A program made the position numbers and the translations under genes. A stretch of 64,000 nt of DNA from Unio delphinus (lineage: Eukaryota; Mollusca; Bivalvia; Unionida; Unionidae): positions 10,027,501-10,091,500 of the forward strand of contig JAQISU010000210.1 of the NCBI GenBank assembly GCA_029339505.1. Direction: 5' to 3'. The notes beneath the pieces were generated by a model. It searched no databases, was not told the origin of the DNA, and saw only the letters and a list, made by a program, of their open reading frames with translations. Shown piece by piece: positions 45,591-58,497 of this stretch (position 1 is the stretch's first letter; each line of letters starts with the position of its first letter).

Positions 45591-45770
45591 ACCTCTGCGT
45601 CTGTTGCACTCAAGACAAGTCAGCATCACATTATCTCTGGTATGACCAATACCGCTATATTTTCTGTCTACGGTAAATTGGCAGGGGTCTTTATCCGACC
45701 AACACCAACGCACATATTCATTGAAACTTGTCATTTTCGTTCTGTCAAATTTCTCAGTTCCCTCAGCCAT
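45582..45770 (-). pseudogene. HNH-like zinc-binding fragment
   Basis: 62 residues with WCWSDKDPC, FTVDRKYSGIGHTRDNVML and TCLECNRRRG, the pattern of HNH/treble-clef modules found in some viral and Polinton proteins, including polymerase-associated ones. Only this module remains; it lies convergent to the integrase remnant. Confidence 0.6.
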
Positions 45771-45794
45771 TGATTGCTCCTTCTTAGCTAGACC

Positions 45795-45797
<3 letters not shown>

Positions 45798-45840
<43 letters not shown>
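45798..45840. repeat. (GT)n microsatellite
   Basis: About 21 GT units next to the end of the Polinton fragment. Confidence 0.95.
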
Positions 45841-45843
<3 letters not shown>

Positions 45844-46057
45844 AGCTATACATAATGTGACACATACGTATTACGTAGACAAGTTTCCTACTCATGACGT
45901 CATCGGGAAAGGCACAATCGGTCTATGGAACTAGAGTGCCATAATGGCATAAACGGTTCGTGCACGTATTGCTTCGATATGTAATTTCTTTTGAGCGCAA
46001 GACCTAGTACGTTTCCCAACACAAATGATCAGAACAGTCACACAGAGAAGATAAAGA

Positions 46058-46405
46058 CGAATCAGAAAGCGTATTTGTACTCAACGGACCGGACAGGATG
46101 AAGATGAATCAGAAAGCGTGTTTGTACTCAACGGACAAGATCAAGATGAATCAGAAAGCTTATTTGTAATCAACGGACCGAACAGGAAGAAGATGAATCA
46201 TATAGCGTATTTATACTCAACGGCCGGACAGGATGAAGATTAATCAGAACGTGTATTTGTACTCAACGGACAAGATGAACATGAATCAGAAAGCGTATTT
46301 GTTCTCAACGGACCGGGAAAGATGAAGATGAATAAGAAAGCGTATTTGTTCTCAACTGACCGGACAGGATGAAGATGAATCAGAAAGCGTATTTGTACAC
46401 AACGA
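46058..46405. repeat. ~47-bp minisatellite, about 7 copies
   Basis: Units of GAATCAGAAAGCGTATTTGT, ACTCAACGGACCGGACAGGA, TGAAGAT with variation in length (some units lack CCGGACAGG). Confidence 0.9.
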
Positions 46406-46739
46406 TGCTTCCTAATACACAGGCTTGATGATAACCATTTTGCATCGACAATACACGACGCTTTAAACTCTGCACTATGATGACAATGATGGCGATGAAG
46501 GCCTGCTATTACAGGTTACTTATTTTGCAATGGGCGCATGAGGCCATTAGAAGACATTATTGGACGGAATCTTGGTTTTATTCGGTTTGTATTTGAGGAG
46601 GTCCAGTATTGTTTAATTTGATCAGCGCAAAAAAAAAAAAACGAAATATAGATAGTTTGAACGAAAAACGTTTTTATTAGGCAAATGTATTTTTTACAGA
46701 AGGTAAACACTTTTAAGCATGCGTATTTGTAACTTTTTC

Positions 46740-47540
46740 GTATTGATCAAAGCTAGATTCAGTGTACTCAGACAGCAAACACTGTATAATTTACTCATGT
46801 AGTAAAAAGACTTCAAGCATAGTGAAATTGTGCAACTGAAAAAAGACAGATATTTAACTTATCTTAGTCCCTAGGGATACAATTGGTTTTAGGAACCCCA
46901 AAATTACAGCTTTACAGCTGCTGACATTTCTGTGGTTGGCTTTACAGCTTTCACCACGTAGACATCGATTCCGCTTCTATTTGGAACGCTCGGACAATAC
47001 AGAACAACACCGGACACTCCAGATACTGGACTGCTATACAGATGGGATACTTCATATACTTGCCATTCCAGACACTCGACAGCACCTGACAACACCAGAC
47101 ATTCTGAACATTTCCAGACACTAGGTATCTCAATAGCTGAAGATGTGCGAATCTTTATAGTAGATCGCAGACCGACTTTTCGTAATGTAAAGATATTTAC
47201 ATCTGATGAGGTAGTTATACACAGGTTTTGTCTGCATCGAAGGCATTCATTTCGTCTCATTAAAGGCACTTCGCACGTGCGGCATAGAATGAACCGAACT
47301 CACCATTTTAAAATACGACATAATACATATTAATCAGCCTTGGGTATATTTGTTCGCCAGAAATGAAACTCTAGTCCACAAATTTAATAAATACGTAATA
47401 AGGGTTTATACAATTCCGTGACAACATCACTGTATTAAATTTGTAAACAAAACGTATACACTGGCTCGGAATGGGGCGTAGCACTTTAGTGTAAAGGTTT
47501 ATTCGTTTCTTGTATCTAGAATATAACTATTGTACCACCA
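46740..47540. repeat. Diverged dispersed repeat, copy A
   Basis: 46760-47130 resembles 55300-55790 (words AACCCCAAAA, ACAGCTTTACAGCTGC/GCAGCTTTACCGCTGC, CACCACGTAGA, GGACACTCCAGATACTGG). 47140-47540 resembles 57270-57540 (TTTTCGTAATGTAAA, GATGAACCGAACTT-like, ACGAAACTCTAGT-like). The core of the first part is a string of CCAGACACTGGACA-type words. Short frames here are not genes. Confidence 0.75.
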
Positions 47541-48114
47541 CGTCTATATTTGTATGTCTGCTATGAAACTTTGGTTTACGCAGTATAATGCACATATTTA
47601 TATTCTTGCTTGCGAATTACCAAGGCATTTATATTAGTAATATTAAACTACATTTTTAAGAAATGTTTAGTACAGTTTGATTCTGATCGAGCTGTGTTAA
47701 GTTTAATTCTGAGCTTGTTTATTGTTTTGTAATTATTGTGCGGTAATGTAATCTGTATAACTTACATAACGTTATTACTTTCTTTATGTCTACATCATGT
47801 GTAGTACATGGGGTTGGATATGTGAGCATGGCATTATTAAAACAGGCCGGGAAAGAAGGGATAGAATGGAAAGAGAAGCTGAGAGGGACAAGATAGTTAG
47901 AAAAGCAAGCATAAAGGGACAAAGTAGATACGTAGAGGATACGAAGTTAGAAAGGGAAAGCAGGTGAGATTAGAAGATATACAGATAGCAGATATAAAGT
48001 TGGAGAGGGAATATTAAAAAAATTCTAAACTATTGCAAACTAAACGGAAGGGGGAACATGATGACTTTAAACTGAGAAGTCCAAAGTTGCTAATCATTTG
48101 AAGACAACAAAGAT
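47541..48114. other. AT-rich host DNA, no gene seen
   Basis: No supported feature. Confidence 0.4.
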
Positions 48115-50090
48115 AACATGAATAGTTATCTAAACAGGTTCGCAATGTATGCCACTGCACAGGAATGGAGAAAGATTGGTCGCTGCATCTTAGGTCGTAA
48201 TTGTAAGGTAAAGCATTAAACGTGTATTCGGCTTAATCCGTTTCCGATTCGCTAAATTATCTAACGTTGAAACACGCACTTCTGAAGAAATATGATCTAA
48301 CCGAGCAAGGGTATATGTTTAAGTACAGCAAACCCGAAAGAGTCGAGACATTCACCCATTTCATCAGTAGGACGTGCATTTACTTTCAGCGATGGGTGTA
48401 ATGTGGTAAAGTTACTAAGACATTTGAGGGTCTTGTTGATTTTGTGCTTTGGGACAAGCTATTGACACCTTGTGGCAAGGAGTTATGTTTGTTCTTGAGG
48501 GAAAGGTCCTTTACGAATATATATGACATGACCACACAGGCGGTTTTATTCGCTGAAGCTCAGGGATGTTTTCAAAACGTCATCTCGCGAGACAAAAAAG
48601 GTGGAAATCTTGTCAAGGACCAACTGCCCAGGAAACCTTAGAAAACTGGTAGTAATAAACAGGGTAGACATAAGGACAACCAATGTTTCACTTGCAAGGA
48701 GTGTGGTCATATCTCCCCCCAAATGTCCTAAGGGACGGGACCAGTCAAAAGAGTCGCGATAGCCATTGTAGGCAGACAGTCGATTGATCGAAAACTCGAT
48801 TTTTCTCAGCAGGTTGAGCGGAATGCTGTGCAAGAGCCTGTGGTGCGTGCCAAGATCGGTCTTGATGGAATCCAATCGATAGGCACGTGTACATTCCCCT
48901 AGGTACCGACGGCAAATAACGTTGTCAATGAACAAGAAGTGACTGCACTACTGTAGTCGTGAAACGGAGTCTAGTTCGCGATGATCAATTGCTTGTTTAA
49001 ATCGCCATGTATGCTACTAGACCAGACAATCGACAACGGTCCTCTCGCAACTATAGTTATTCAAACACCTTTCTTGACCGGAACCGTGGAAATCTTTGCG
49101 CATAGATAACCCGATCTACTAACGTACGATTGGCAATGTGCATGAATCTAGACTCCCAACCATGTCTGATTTCAAATTTCTGATCATCCAGCAGTACAAG
49201 CTAGGACTCTGGTAAAGGGAGATAATCAAATCTTTACGTACCTTAAGAGCAAGAATGTTTTGCATCTCAACGTGCAAGCGCAGAAAAGCATTATAAGGCA
49301 ACGTCAGTAAATGTAAGAACATGGGTTTCTATACATTCGCTACTGCAAAATGTTTACTGTGTAGGGAATACTTTACATTTGATAAGACGTCATTGGTACC
49401 CAGATATTAAGGTCACATGTACTAAAGGTCGCGCCAGACATTTAGGTATCAAGAAAACAACAGATAGAGTTTTACAATAGCACCGTATTGCGGGTGTTTC
49501 GCTCCTGCGATGTTTACCAGATTATCTTTAATGGCAGGGTAACTAGAGTACCGTTAGGTCAGATGCCCTTGATATATACTCAATTTAAAAGAGTTGGCAT
49601 TGTAGGACCTTTTTCCCATAGGCATGTTGGAAAAATGAATACATCTTGACGCTGCTAGATTACGCTGCTAGATACTTCAAAATCATAGGTTTGTCATCGA
49701 TTGAAACCGAATGTATAGATGAAGCGCTCATAGACATGCTCAGCAGGTTGGAGTGCCCAAAGATGTTCTTAAGGATTGAGGAGCGCATTTCACATCAGCT
49801 CGCATGGCAGAAATTAAAAGATTGTCGACCTTTAAACAGTTGCGCACAATACCCTACCACCCTATGTGCAATGGGATGGTCGAGAAATTTAACCAATTCA
49901 GCTGAAGCAAATGTTCAACCGATGTGTGAAAAATGACCTAGGTATTGAGATAGTACGCAATTCTGCTTGCCCATCGTGTGGTTCCTCAATAATGCTTAGG
50001 CTTCTCCCTGTTTGAACTATTGTTCGGTAGGTCAGTTCGTGGTCCTATGCTTATTCTACGCGAACTGTTGTCAGACGTATTGCTATTCTC
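48115..50090 (+). mobile_element. Decayed Gypsy-type retrotransposon, reverse transcriptase missing
   Basis: 48115-48640 keeps gag-like sequence (MNSYLNRFAMYATAQEW, then VLWDKLLTPCGKELCLFLRE and AVLFAEAQ), 48680-48735 a zinc-knuckle remnant (CFTCKECGH), and about 48840 a protease-like start. 49590-50090 then holds integrase pieces: IVGPF, LSSIETE, EALIDMLSRLECPK, NGMVEKF-type sequence across a shift, and FELLFGRSVRGPM. No reverse transcriptase or RNase H motif lies between, so the centre was deleted. Multiple stops and shifts. LTRs were not found. Confidence 0.75.
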
Positions 50091-50337
50091 ATTATTCTTA
50101 TTCTTCTTCTTCTTATTATTATTATCATTATTTTGCATGCACTCAAGAACTAGTTTGTGTACATTGAAAAAATGTCACTGCCAAATCTGTTTTATTTATT
50201 CATTATTTTTTTATTTATTTAATATTTTGTTCATTTATTTATTTTATTTTTTTATTTTTTTATTATTATTGTTATTAGTACTAGTAGTAGTAGTATTATT
50301 GATTTTGTTAATAGTGTTATGATTATTAAATTATTTG

Positions 50338-50372
<35 letters not shown>

Positions 50373-50380
50373 TTTGCATG
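50091..50380. repeat. TTA/ATT-rich low-complexity DNA
   Basis: Imperfect TTATT and (ATT)n runs, with (TTA)n at 50338-50370. Confidence 0.85.
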
Positions 50381-51518
50381 CATTCAAGGACTAACAGGTT
50401 TAAAGTGAAATAAAAATGTTACTTCCAAGTATTCGTTCTCTCTGTGTAACAATAATTTATATTTGAAAATGGTTTGCATTTTAGTTTAAAGTTAAGGTTA
50501 CATGTATCAATAATTTATAATTGAAATTTGTTTGTATTTTAGTGAACCGATAAGGTTACATGTATCAAATATTATAATTGAAAATGGTTTACTTTTTGGC
50601 TTACCGATACGGTAATTTCTTTTTAATGTGTTATTTTTTTAATTTTTTTTAATTTTATTTATTTATATTCAATTTTTATATTATTTTACGGGCTATACAG
50701 AGCCTCTGGACAATATGCTGTACGATAAAACGGTTTTGGGGCTATGTATTGTATAGACTATGCACAGTCTCTAGACTATGTACTGTACGAGTCAAAAGTC
50801 TTTGGACTATGTACTGTACGAGGTAAAGCAGTAAATGGGGTTATGTACTGTACGAGGTAAAGCAGTCAATGGGGTTATGTACTGTACCAGGTAAGCAGTA
50901 TATCTGCTATGTAGTGCACGAGATAAAACAATTTATGGGCTATGTAATTTACCTGGTAGTGCAGTATATGGTATATGTACTGTACGGGCAAAACAGTTTA
51001 GGGGCTATATTCGGTAGGTGCTATGCAGTCTCTCGACTGTACTGTACGAGGTAAAGCAGTCTCTAGGATATGTATCGTACGGGTAATGCAGTCTTCGAAA
51101 TATGTAATGTACGGGCATACCGTTCGAGACATGGCATTCGACCGAACTTCCTTTTGGTTCATTCGTAATACAGTTCTTCAACTTAATATCAAATCAGACG
51201 CTTAAGAGAAGTTCAATTATGCAGTTTGGATTTGGTTCATAAATTGGAAAAACGGTCGAAAACCCTGTTTCATGTAATATTAACTCGTATCCTTTCCTAG
51301 TACTGTTCTATAAGGAAAAGAATGAGCACAATGGCTGTTAGTTTATTTTTATTATTTATCTTTTCATGTATTTAACTTGTTCTGTATATTATTATTATTA
51401 GTAGTAGTGTTGGTAGTAGTAGTAGTAGTAATAGTAGTAGTAGTTTTCATGCAATATTGAAAAACTGGTATAAAATAAAATAAAAGTTTATTCCAAATAT
51501 TATTAATACCTCTTTTTG

Positions 51519-51567
<49 letters not shown>

Positions 51568-51619
51568 GTGTTTTCATGCACTAAGGAAGAGCTGGTTTGA
51601 AGTGAAATATTATTTCGGT
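50381..51619. other. Host DNA with degenerate tandem repeats
   Basis: 50690-51120 contains about nine irregular units with GGCTATGTACTGTACGAGG and AAAGCAGT words, 40-60 bases apart. (TTA)n/(GTA)n lie at 51385-51440 and 51525-51567. No gene is seen. Confidence 0.6.
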
Positions 51620-51860
51620 CTGTTTTACTAGTCACAACATGTTCCCGACTCTACTTCCAAATGTTATATCTGTGTTATACTTGTCACGCCATGTTACCCT
51701 AGCAGCCTCCAAATGTTACATCTGTCTGTTTTTTATGTCTAGCGAACATGCAAACTCCAATTATAAATGTTACATCTGTCTGTTTTTTATATTTAACGAA
51801 CTTGCCCACTCTAATTCCAAATGTTACATCGCTCTGTTTTATTTGTTTAGCGTTTATAAC
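51620..51860. repeat. ~54-bp tandem repeat, four copies
   Basis: CCAAATGTTACATCTGTCTG followed by TTTTTTATGTCTAGCGAAC, repeated at about 54-base intervals. Confidence 0.8.
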
Positions 51861-53178
51861 ATGTTCGAAGATGAAAATCAAAACTGAGGTAAAGAATAAG
51901 TAATGCAACTGGTATGCCACTCTTTTCGAACTCGCGATCTCTTGTTTTGCAAGCGGAACTGGACACACAGAAAAAAGAAAAATATCAGTGTGGGCGATAA
52001 TATGAAATACTATGTTATTCATGTATTATAAATATATACTACTTGTGCATTTTATTCATGAGATCGTTAAGATATTTGAATTACTCTTGAAATTATGTGC
52101 AAGTCGACATTCTGATTTATTATCACGATAGCCAGCATCCGTTTTTTATCTAGTCCTACAATCAAGTTTCTGTACTTCGATTCCCGACTCCACCCTAAAC
52201 AGGACACTATACTTAAACCTCAAACTTTGTTTCGATTCTATAAACAGGTGATCCTTCTGGGTAATGTTGTATTAAAAAAGATAATATTCTCAAGCACATT
52301 TGTCTTTCCCAAAATCATAAGGTTTGGACGAAACAAAACGTTACAATTGTGAAGATAATACAGTATAAAAAAGTTCGATTACACTGAGATACAAAGACAT
52401 AACCAACCAAAGTAAACATATAAATACATAAATAAAACAATTCAAAGACCAGACTGACAGGATGCATTGATATTTTATATTTCACTCAGTGTTTGCTTGC
52501 ATTCTTATTTTCTAACATCACAACTTTATATGTATCTCCATCTACATTTAGTAATATGTGTTTAATGAATTGTTTAGAATACACTCCAGCCCAGTCGTCA
52601 CAATATTTACTGAAGACATTTCAAAAAGTTCAAAACACAGATCTCGGATCATCTTTAGAGTACTCCGATCAGAGCACATCTCACCACTGCTCTGTACCCT
52701 ATACTTGCTATCCATTCGATACGGAATCAAACATACAATTTGTTCTCTGTGTTATGTTTCACTGACAGACTCCAGTCCAACGTACTTATCCAGCCTCATC
52801 CATGTGTATACACCAGCAAGATACTTACGCTCTTCTTCTGAAAATCGCATACTTATTGTTCCCAAGGTGAAAACGAAGTCATATGGACAACGTTCTTTTG
52901 CATACCAGTGTCTGGCGATGTGAAACGAATCTCCCATTGAAATGAGACACAAAGACACAGTGGTCCCTATTAAGAGTACTCTTGAAACTCATTTTTCTCG
53001 ACTGCAGGAACAAACTTAGAGACCTAATAATGTTTTGTATCTTATATGTTTTCAGCATATTTTTATGTTTTTCTATTTCATTGTTTTTGTCATTTTTTTC
53101 TTTTCTGTAGTGTAGTCATATCATTATAGATGGTGTAAAGCGCTTACAGCTTCTAAAGATTAGGCGCTATAAAAAGAC

Positions 53179-53180
<2 letters not shown>
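51861..53180. other. Host DNA, no confident gene
   Basis: A minus-strand frame at 52752-52958 (GDSFHIARHWYAKERCPYDF) is non-repetitive and contains a donor-like GCGTAAGT; it could be an exon, but no domain or acceptor is clear. Nothing else is seen. Confidence 0.35.
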
Positions 53181-53231
<51 letters not shown>

Positions 53232-53356
53232 CTCCATGGCATGTGATCAGGGTATGCGATTTTGTTAGCTTGTATGTCTGGAATTTCAATTTTTGGAGCT
53301 AATTCTTGATTTAAGTGGGGGTTCTCCTGTCAAAAGTTGCTTTTCCTCTTTTGTGC

Positions 53357-53388
<32 letters not shown>

Positions 53389-53681
53389 TACATGAATATA
53401 TATATATGGGGTCTACCATTTTCTGCTGATCGTCAAAGATGAGTTTTCACTAAGTATTTATTGAGCGAACAAAATGGTACAGGGAACATATATCAGGGAA
53501 CATGTTTCCTACCTTAAACATTTTCATATGTTTTTGTTTTCTAGTTGCATGGTATTTCGAGCTCGTTTTCTTTTTTGATAGCCATATCATTGTAGATGTT
53601 GCAAAGCGCTTAGAGCTTCTAAAGATAAGCGATAGAGAGAGTCATCATTATTAGTAAGATTAATACTATTATTAATATTAA

Positions 53682-53716
<35 letters not shown>

Positions 53717-53757
53717 GTAGTAGTAGTAGTAGTAGTAGTAGCAGTAGCAGCAGCAAA
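53181..53757. repeat. Cluster of microsatellites
   Basis: (TTA)n at 53181-53231, (CA)n at about 53365-53390, and (ATT)n-(AGT)n-(AGC)n at 53668-53757, separated by unique DNA. 53120-53175 and 53575-53640 share GTAAAGCGCTTACAGCTTCTAAAGA-like words, each just before a TTA-type run, so a small repeat with a microsatellite tail may be present twice. Confidence 0.75.
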
Positions 53758-54061
53758 AAGGGTGAACTTGTTGTCAGAAATATGCATTAGATTGACAGAG
53801 AAAGTCTTGATAAATACAGGTTGAGTGGACTCTGCAGTATTCAATTCATTAACTACACTATTGATATACTACATTATATCGATTTACCAATGCCATAGTA
53901 TATACTACATTCAGCTACTATATCCTACATTGATTTATGATATTCTACATTAATCTACAATATATGAAATCGATCTATGATATATTACATTGATATACTA
54001 ATCTGCTGATATTATATTACTGATATATGACATTATTGATATACGATACAATTAATGCTTT

Positions 54062-54092
<31 letters not shown>

Positions 54093-55299
54093 CTCGATAA
54101 ATACAAGCATATTAAAGGCGGATTAATACACTTTACGTTGGCGATAAAGTGGTGGTGCTTTTCCCAACAAAACAGAAACAATATGCTAGTCCAATGGAAA
54201 TTGCCAAACGAAGTCAAAGGCGAAATGGACTATATCATTGACACGGAGGGTTAAGTCCAAGATATTTTACGCCAATATGCTTTAACTCTACGTAGAAAGA
54301 TTTAAACAAACAGTTGATAAACATGTCTTGAATGTAGTATGTGTAGCGGTGGGGGAGGATAGGTCGTGTGACGAATCGGAATTCGTCTCCAGTACCGAAA
54401 TGCCTCTTGACGGAGGGTAATAAGGTATAGACATAGACCATATCAATGTATGCATGGGTTTATATGATAGTCAGCATATACAGATTTTGGAGGTATTGTC
54501 TCAATACCCATAAGGGTTTACGGACAAACCCGGCCGTACTGGATTGATTCATTACGAGAACAAGTTGAACACCTCACAGCCGATCAGGATTAAAGGATAT
54601 CAAATACACTTTAATGGACAAGAGAGAACCAACAAATACGTTTTTGTTTTTCTAAAAGTGTTACCACTTTTGTTGAACAGGAGAGCTATTGCCACGGAGT
54701 TATATAAATCCATTTTATTTATTAAATACATGCACTCTTGTTTCGTTTTTGATGTACAATGAAACCCGAAGGTAATTAATGCATATTATGTTGTATTTCA
54801 AAATAGTATATTCGGTCCATCATATGCCACACGTGCGAAGTGCTTTTGATGTGGGACGAACCGATTGCTTCCAGTGCACAAAAGATAGATATCTGTGCGT
54901 AAATACCTCACCGTATGTAAAAGCTCTTTTGTTACGGATAGGCTTGTCAGTGAACAGGTCTACCTTAAACACTTGCACATCTTCAGGTGTAGATTTATAT
55001 AGGTTGATTATGTTTTCATATTAGATATAAATATTGTACTGTAACAAAGTAACCGGGTGGAATTTTCGGATTCACAACAAAATACTTTTGACTATGATAT
55101 AAATACAATGTTCAATAATTAATGTCTTGAATGAGCAATTAAATTACGAATAAGTGCGTGTATATTTAATTGAAATATTGGATAATTAACATAAAGATTC
55201 ACAAATGTAATTTAGAAAAATACAAACAAATTACTCTACAAAAAACAAACAAGGAGTGAATGTTTCACCGGCACTAAATAATGGAAGGATGGATAAAGT
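53758..55299. other. Host DNA with (GA)n, no gene seen
   Basis: (GA)n at 54060-54088 and short TGATATAC-type repeats at 53865-54050. No supported gene. Confidence 0.4.
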
Positions 55300-57860
55300 T
55301 TACTGAGCTAGCAAACAATGTAGAATTTTCCTCATGTAGTAAAATGAATTTACTCACTGAAATTCTGTAAATGAAACAGGACGATATATATATCTTATCT
55401 TTACAGTTTCTAAAGATACACTGGGTTTGACGAACCCCAAAAGTGCAGCTTTACCGCTGCTACGAATAATTCCTGTGGTTGCCTTTGCAGTTTGCACCAC
55501 GTAGATCTGGATCCTTCAGGTACTTGGAACCTCTAGCCACTCTCGACACCCCAGACGGCTCATAACTTTTCAGAGTTTTGTATACTAGACTCTGGATAGC
55601 ACAGGACAACACCAGACACTCCAGATACTGGACATTCCCGACACTGGACAGCTCGGGCATTCCAGATACTGGACAGATCTACAGCGGGGTAACTCCAGAC
55701 ACTGGACAACACCAGGCGCTTGACAACACCGGACATTGGACATTTCCAGACAGTGTGCAGCTGCAAAAAACATATCTAACACCGTGTACTATATATATGA
55801 CACGGGGATAAGAACGTAATAACGTTATACGCGGTACGTTGTACACATATTACTGGCACAATGATTACAAAACAACAAGTTCAGAAATAAGCCTAAACCT
55901 GCTACTGTACCAAATATTTCTTAACAAATTAGTCTTATATTACCAATATAAATCCTTTACCAAGTCGTAAACATAAATATACACGTGTGTGTTATTCTGA
56001 GTAAATCAAAACTACAAATCTTGCAAAAAGTGAGGAGGTAGTACAATAGTGTTATCGTATATACGGTAATAGATTTAAGCTTACATACCTGTACAGCTGG
56101 AGCTTTGCGAGTCTTCATAGTTTATTGGTGTGGTTCGTCTCAATATTAACCTCATTTGACGGACTCTCTAGTACTATTAGGTTTCTGTTTACCCCATATT
56201 ATGTGTGTCGTTTTTAGTTTCTTAGAATTTCATTTTGTTAAATAATTTTGATAAGAGTTTTTACACCTTTCTAACTTTTGTGCCAGTACTCCTGAACCCT
56301 GGCTGGTCTTGCAGTTATTTGGATAAAGTGATCCATGCAGTAGGATATATTGTGTCCAGTGAATGCTATTCTGTATGTTGCTATATTGTATTGTACGTTA
56401 CCCTTTGTATTTTTTTTTGTTTGGACTAGCTTTGTATTAGTCAAATTTCATTTCGGTTTTCATTAGCATTAAGTTCAAACAAAGTCAATCGTGCAGCATT
56501 TGCACCCGGCACACACCAGTAGGCGTTGTTCATGGGATCTCCTGCTGCATGCTATTTGAAGCTCAGCGTAGTGTATAGTAGATTTACGTAGATGGAATTC
56601 TAACATGTCATATTATCAATTCATTCAAAGTAAATATATAATGTTCCATGTTAAGATTGTCCATTGATAATTATGTTCAGGTCTGTTATAAGTGCACACA
56701 TGTTCTATTATTGTCAATGGAGACTTCCGATAGATATCCCAAATTGGAGAACAGTCACATATTCATCCAAGTTCTACATGATATTTGTTCATGATCCATA
56801 TAGATTTCAGGCGTAATGGCAGCAAAAGGTCTGGATCACTCGCAAATCATCTCTATTTCACCGTCTTACAAAATCTCGTTTCTCAAGACTTTATGTGAAA
56901 TACTCGCGAATTTCCACTAACTATATTAACGGTCTATAAAGGTTTCATTATACAGAAGTTATATTTATATATTGGAGAATAGTAGCAAGTGCATCCTAAT
57001 TTCCACACGAATTTTTTTCTAGATCTTTGGGGATTTCAGTCGTAGTTCTATCAAAGGTCTAGATCTCTCGCATATCTATCCTTATTTCCCAGTAGTCAAC
57101 TTTTTCAGGTCTTCAAGAACTCGGCACAAAAACACTCACAATAATAGGTTTCTTTCGTTGTGCATGTCCAAGTGGTTTTCAAATAATTTCAAAATTAATT
57201 TCACTTCTTTTGTAGTTCCATTAGAAATAATATTTGTCATTTTCATTTCCATGTCGTTTCCATGTCCTTAAATAGACCGCCGACTGATAAGAATTTTCGT
57301 AATGTAAATAATTTTACATGCGGTGAGGTATTTATGCACAAATATTGTCTATGCATTGAAGGCATTCGGTTCTTCCCATCAAAAACACTTCACACATGCA
57401 GTATAGGATGAACCGAACTTATTATTTTGAAATAGAATACAATATACATTATTCTCCCTTGGAAATCTTTGTACGCCAAAAACGAAACTCTAGTACACGA
57501 ATTGAATAAATAAAAAGGGTCTATACATTTCTGTGACACGTACTATCACGTCTATTTTTGTATGTTTGCTATGTTTTGGTTACATGGATATCGTTATATG
57601 TATAATAAAAAATGCTTTGTGCAAAGTACGAAACTGTAGTGGGCAAACATAACGAAATATGACAATTTGTGCAATTGCTGTTTTCTGTATCATATAATAT
57701 TGTATGACTTTCTCAACAATATGGTACATTAACATGATTTATGTACGACAATATGTTAATTATATCTATTTCGTGTTGATCATCCAATACGACTTATTAC
57801 AGTATTATATGTACAATGACCCTAATTATGATGAAATAAGAAATCTTAAGTCGAGAGTAA
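55300..57860. repeat. Diverged dispersed repeat, copy B (long)
   Basis: Holds in one stretch segments homologous to three other places: 55300-55790 (to 46760-47130), 57270-57540 (to 47140-47540) and 57600-57860 (to 41320-41600). The CCAGACACTGGACA-type word array at 55600-55750 is longer here. An old duplicated block or an unrecognised long element would explain this. No gene is seen. Confidence 0.6.
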
Positions 57861-58210
57861 AGTCATTTAAATAAAAATTAGTGCATTAAATGAAAAAACA
57901 AAATAGCAGGAGTCTTTTCTTTTAACGAAGGACAAATTTGTGACAACGCTATAATGAGAAAATTCATTGTGCATTGTTAAAAGAGATCATTTCATAGCGG
58001 GCATGACTTGTCTTGGACATTGCTACGAATGAATACTGTTATATGGACGACATTAATGAGAATTATTCAAAAGCACCATGTACATACTTGCGACTTCACC
58101 TATACATCCAAACTGTTAAATCGCACAATAATAATACTTATGTGGTCTGTACGATTGTATTTGAGACTTCTGTCGGAGTGAGAGGTTTAAGGAAAGTTTC
58201 ATTTACAACA
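57861..58210. other. Host DNA, no gene seen
   Basis: No supported feature. Confidence 0.35.
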
Positions 58211-58454
58211 GGCACTGCGGCCTCAATTGACCGAGTGGTCTAAAGCGCTCTCCGTTACGGATCACTGCCATCTCACCTCTGTATGCGTGGATTCGAGGCT
58301 CACGCTCAGCTAATGTGGGTATGTCAGAAAGCTTGCCGGTAGTTTCTCGTGGATCAGTGGTTCTTTCTGGGGTTTACCTGGGTTCTTCCTCCACGAATAA
58401 TACTGGCCGCCATGTATGGGCTATCGTGTGCTGCAAAATGACGTTAAACCTATT

Positions 58455-58496
<42 letters not shown>

Positions 58497-58497
58497 G
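58211..58497 (+). mobile_element. tRNA-derived SINE with (CAA)n tail, copy 1
   Basis: tRNA-like head with A box (GACCGAGTGGTCTAAAGCG) and B box-like GGATTCGAGGC, a body GGTTCTTTCTGGGGTTTACC, and a 3' end TGCAAAATGACGTTAAACC followed by (CAA)n. Similar throughout to 61555-61811. Typical of molluscan SINEs. Confidence 0.88.

Larger units (their letters stand above)
43440..45790. mobile_element. Decayed fragment of a second, different Polinton
   Basis: Within 2.3 kb lie remnants of a minus-strand packaging ATPase, a plus-strand zinc-ribbon/PLA2-like protein, a plus-strand integrase and a minus-strand HNH-like fragment, all typical Polinton-associated genes. Frameshifts and stops break most of them, and no terminal repeats, capsid or protease genes are seen. 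Sequence and gene order differ from the intact element at 1559-32503, so it comes from another lineage. Confidence 0.85.

Noticed and set aside
46904..47269. 121-residue minus-strand frame (and similar ones at 55460-55782)
   Set aside because: Encoded by a diverged dispersed repeat full of CCAGACACTGGACA-type words; no domain and no conservation of frame between the copies.
58211..58300. tRNA gene in the SINE head (also 61555-61640)
   Set aside because: A and B boxes are present, but the cloverleaf is degenerate and the body plus (CAA)n tail identify SINEs.
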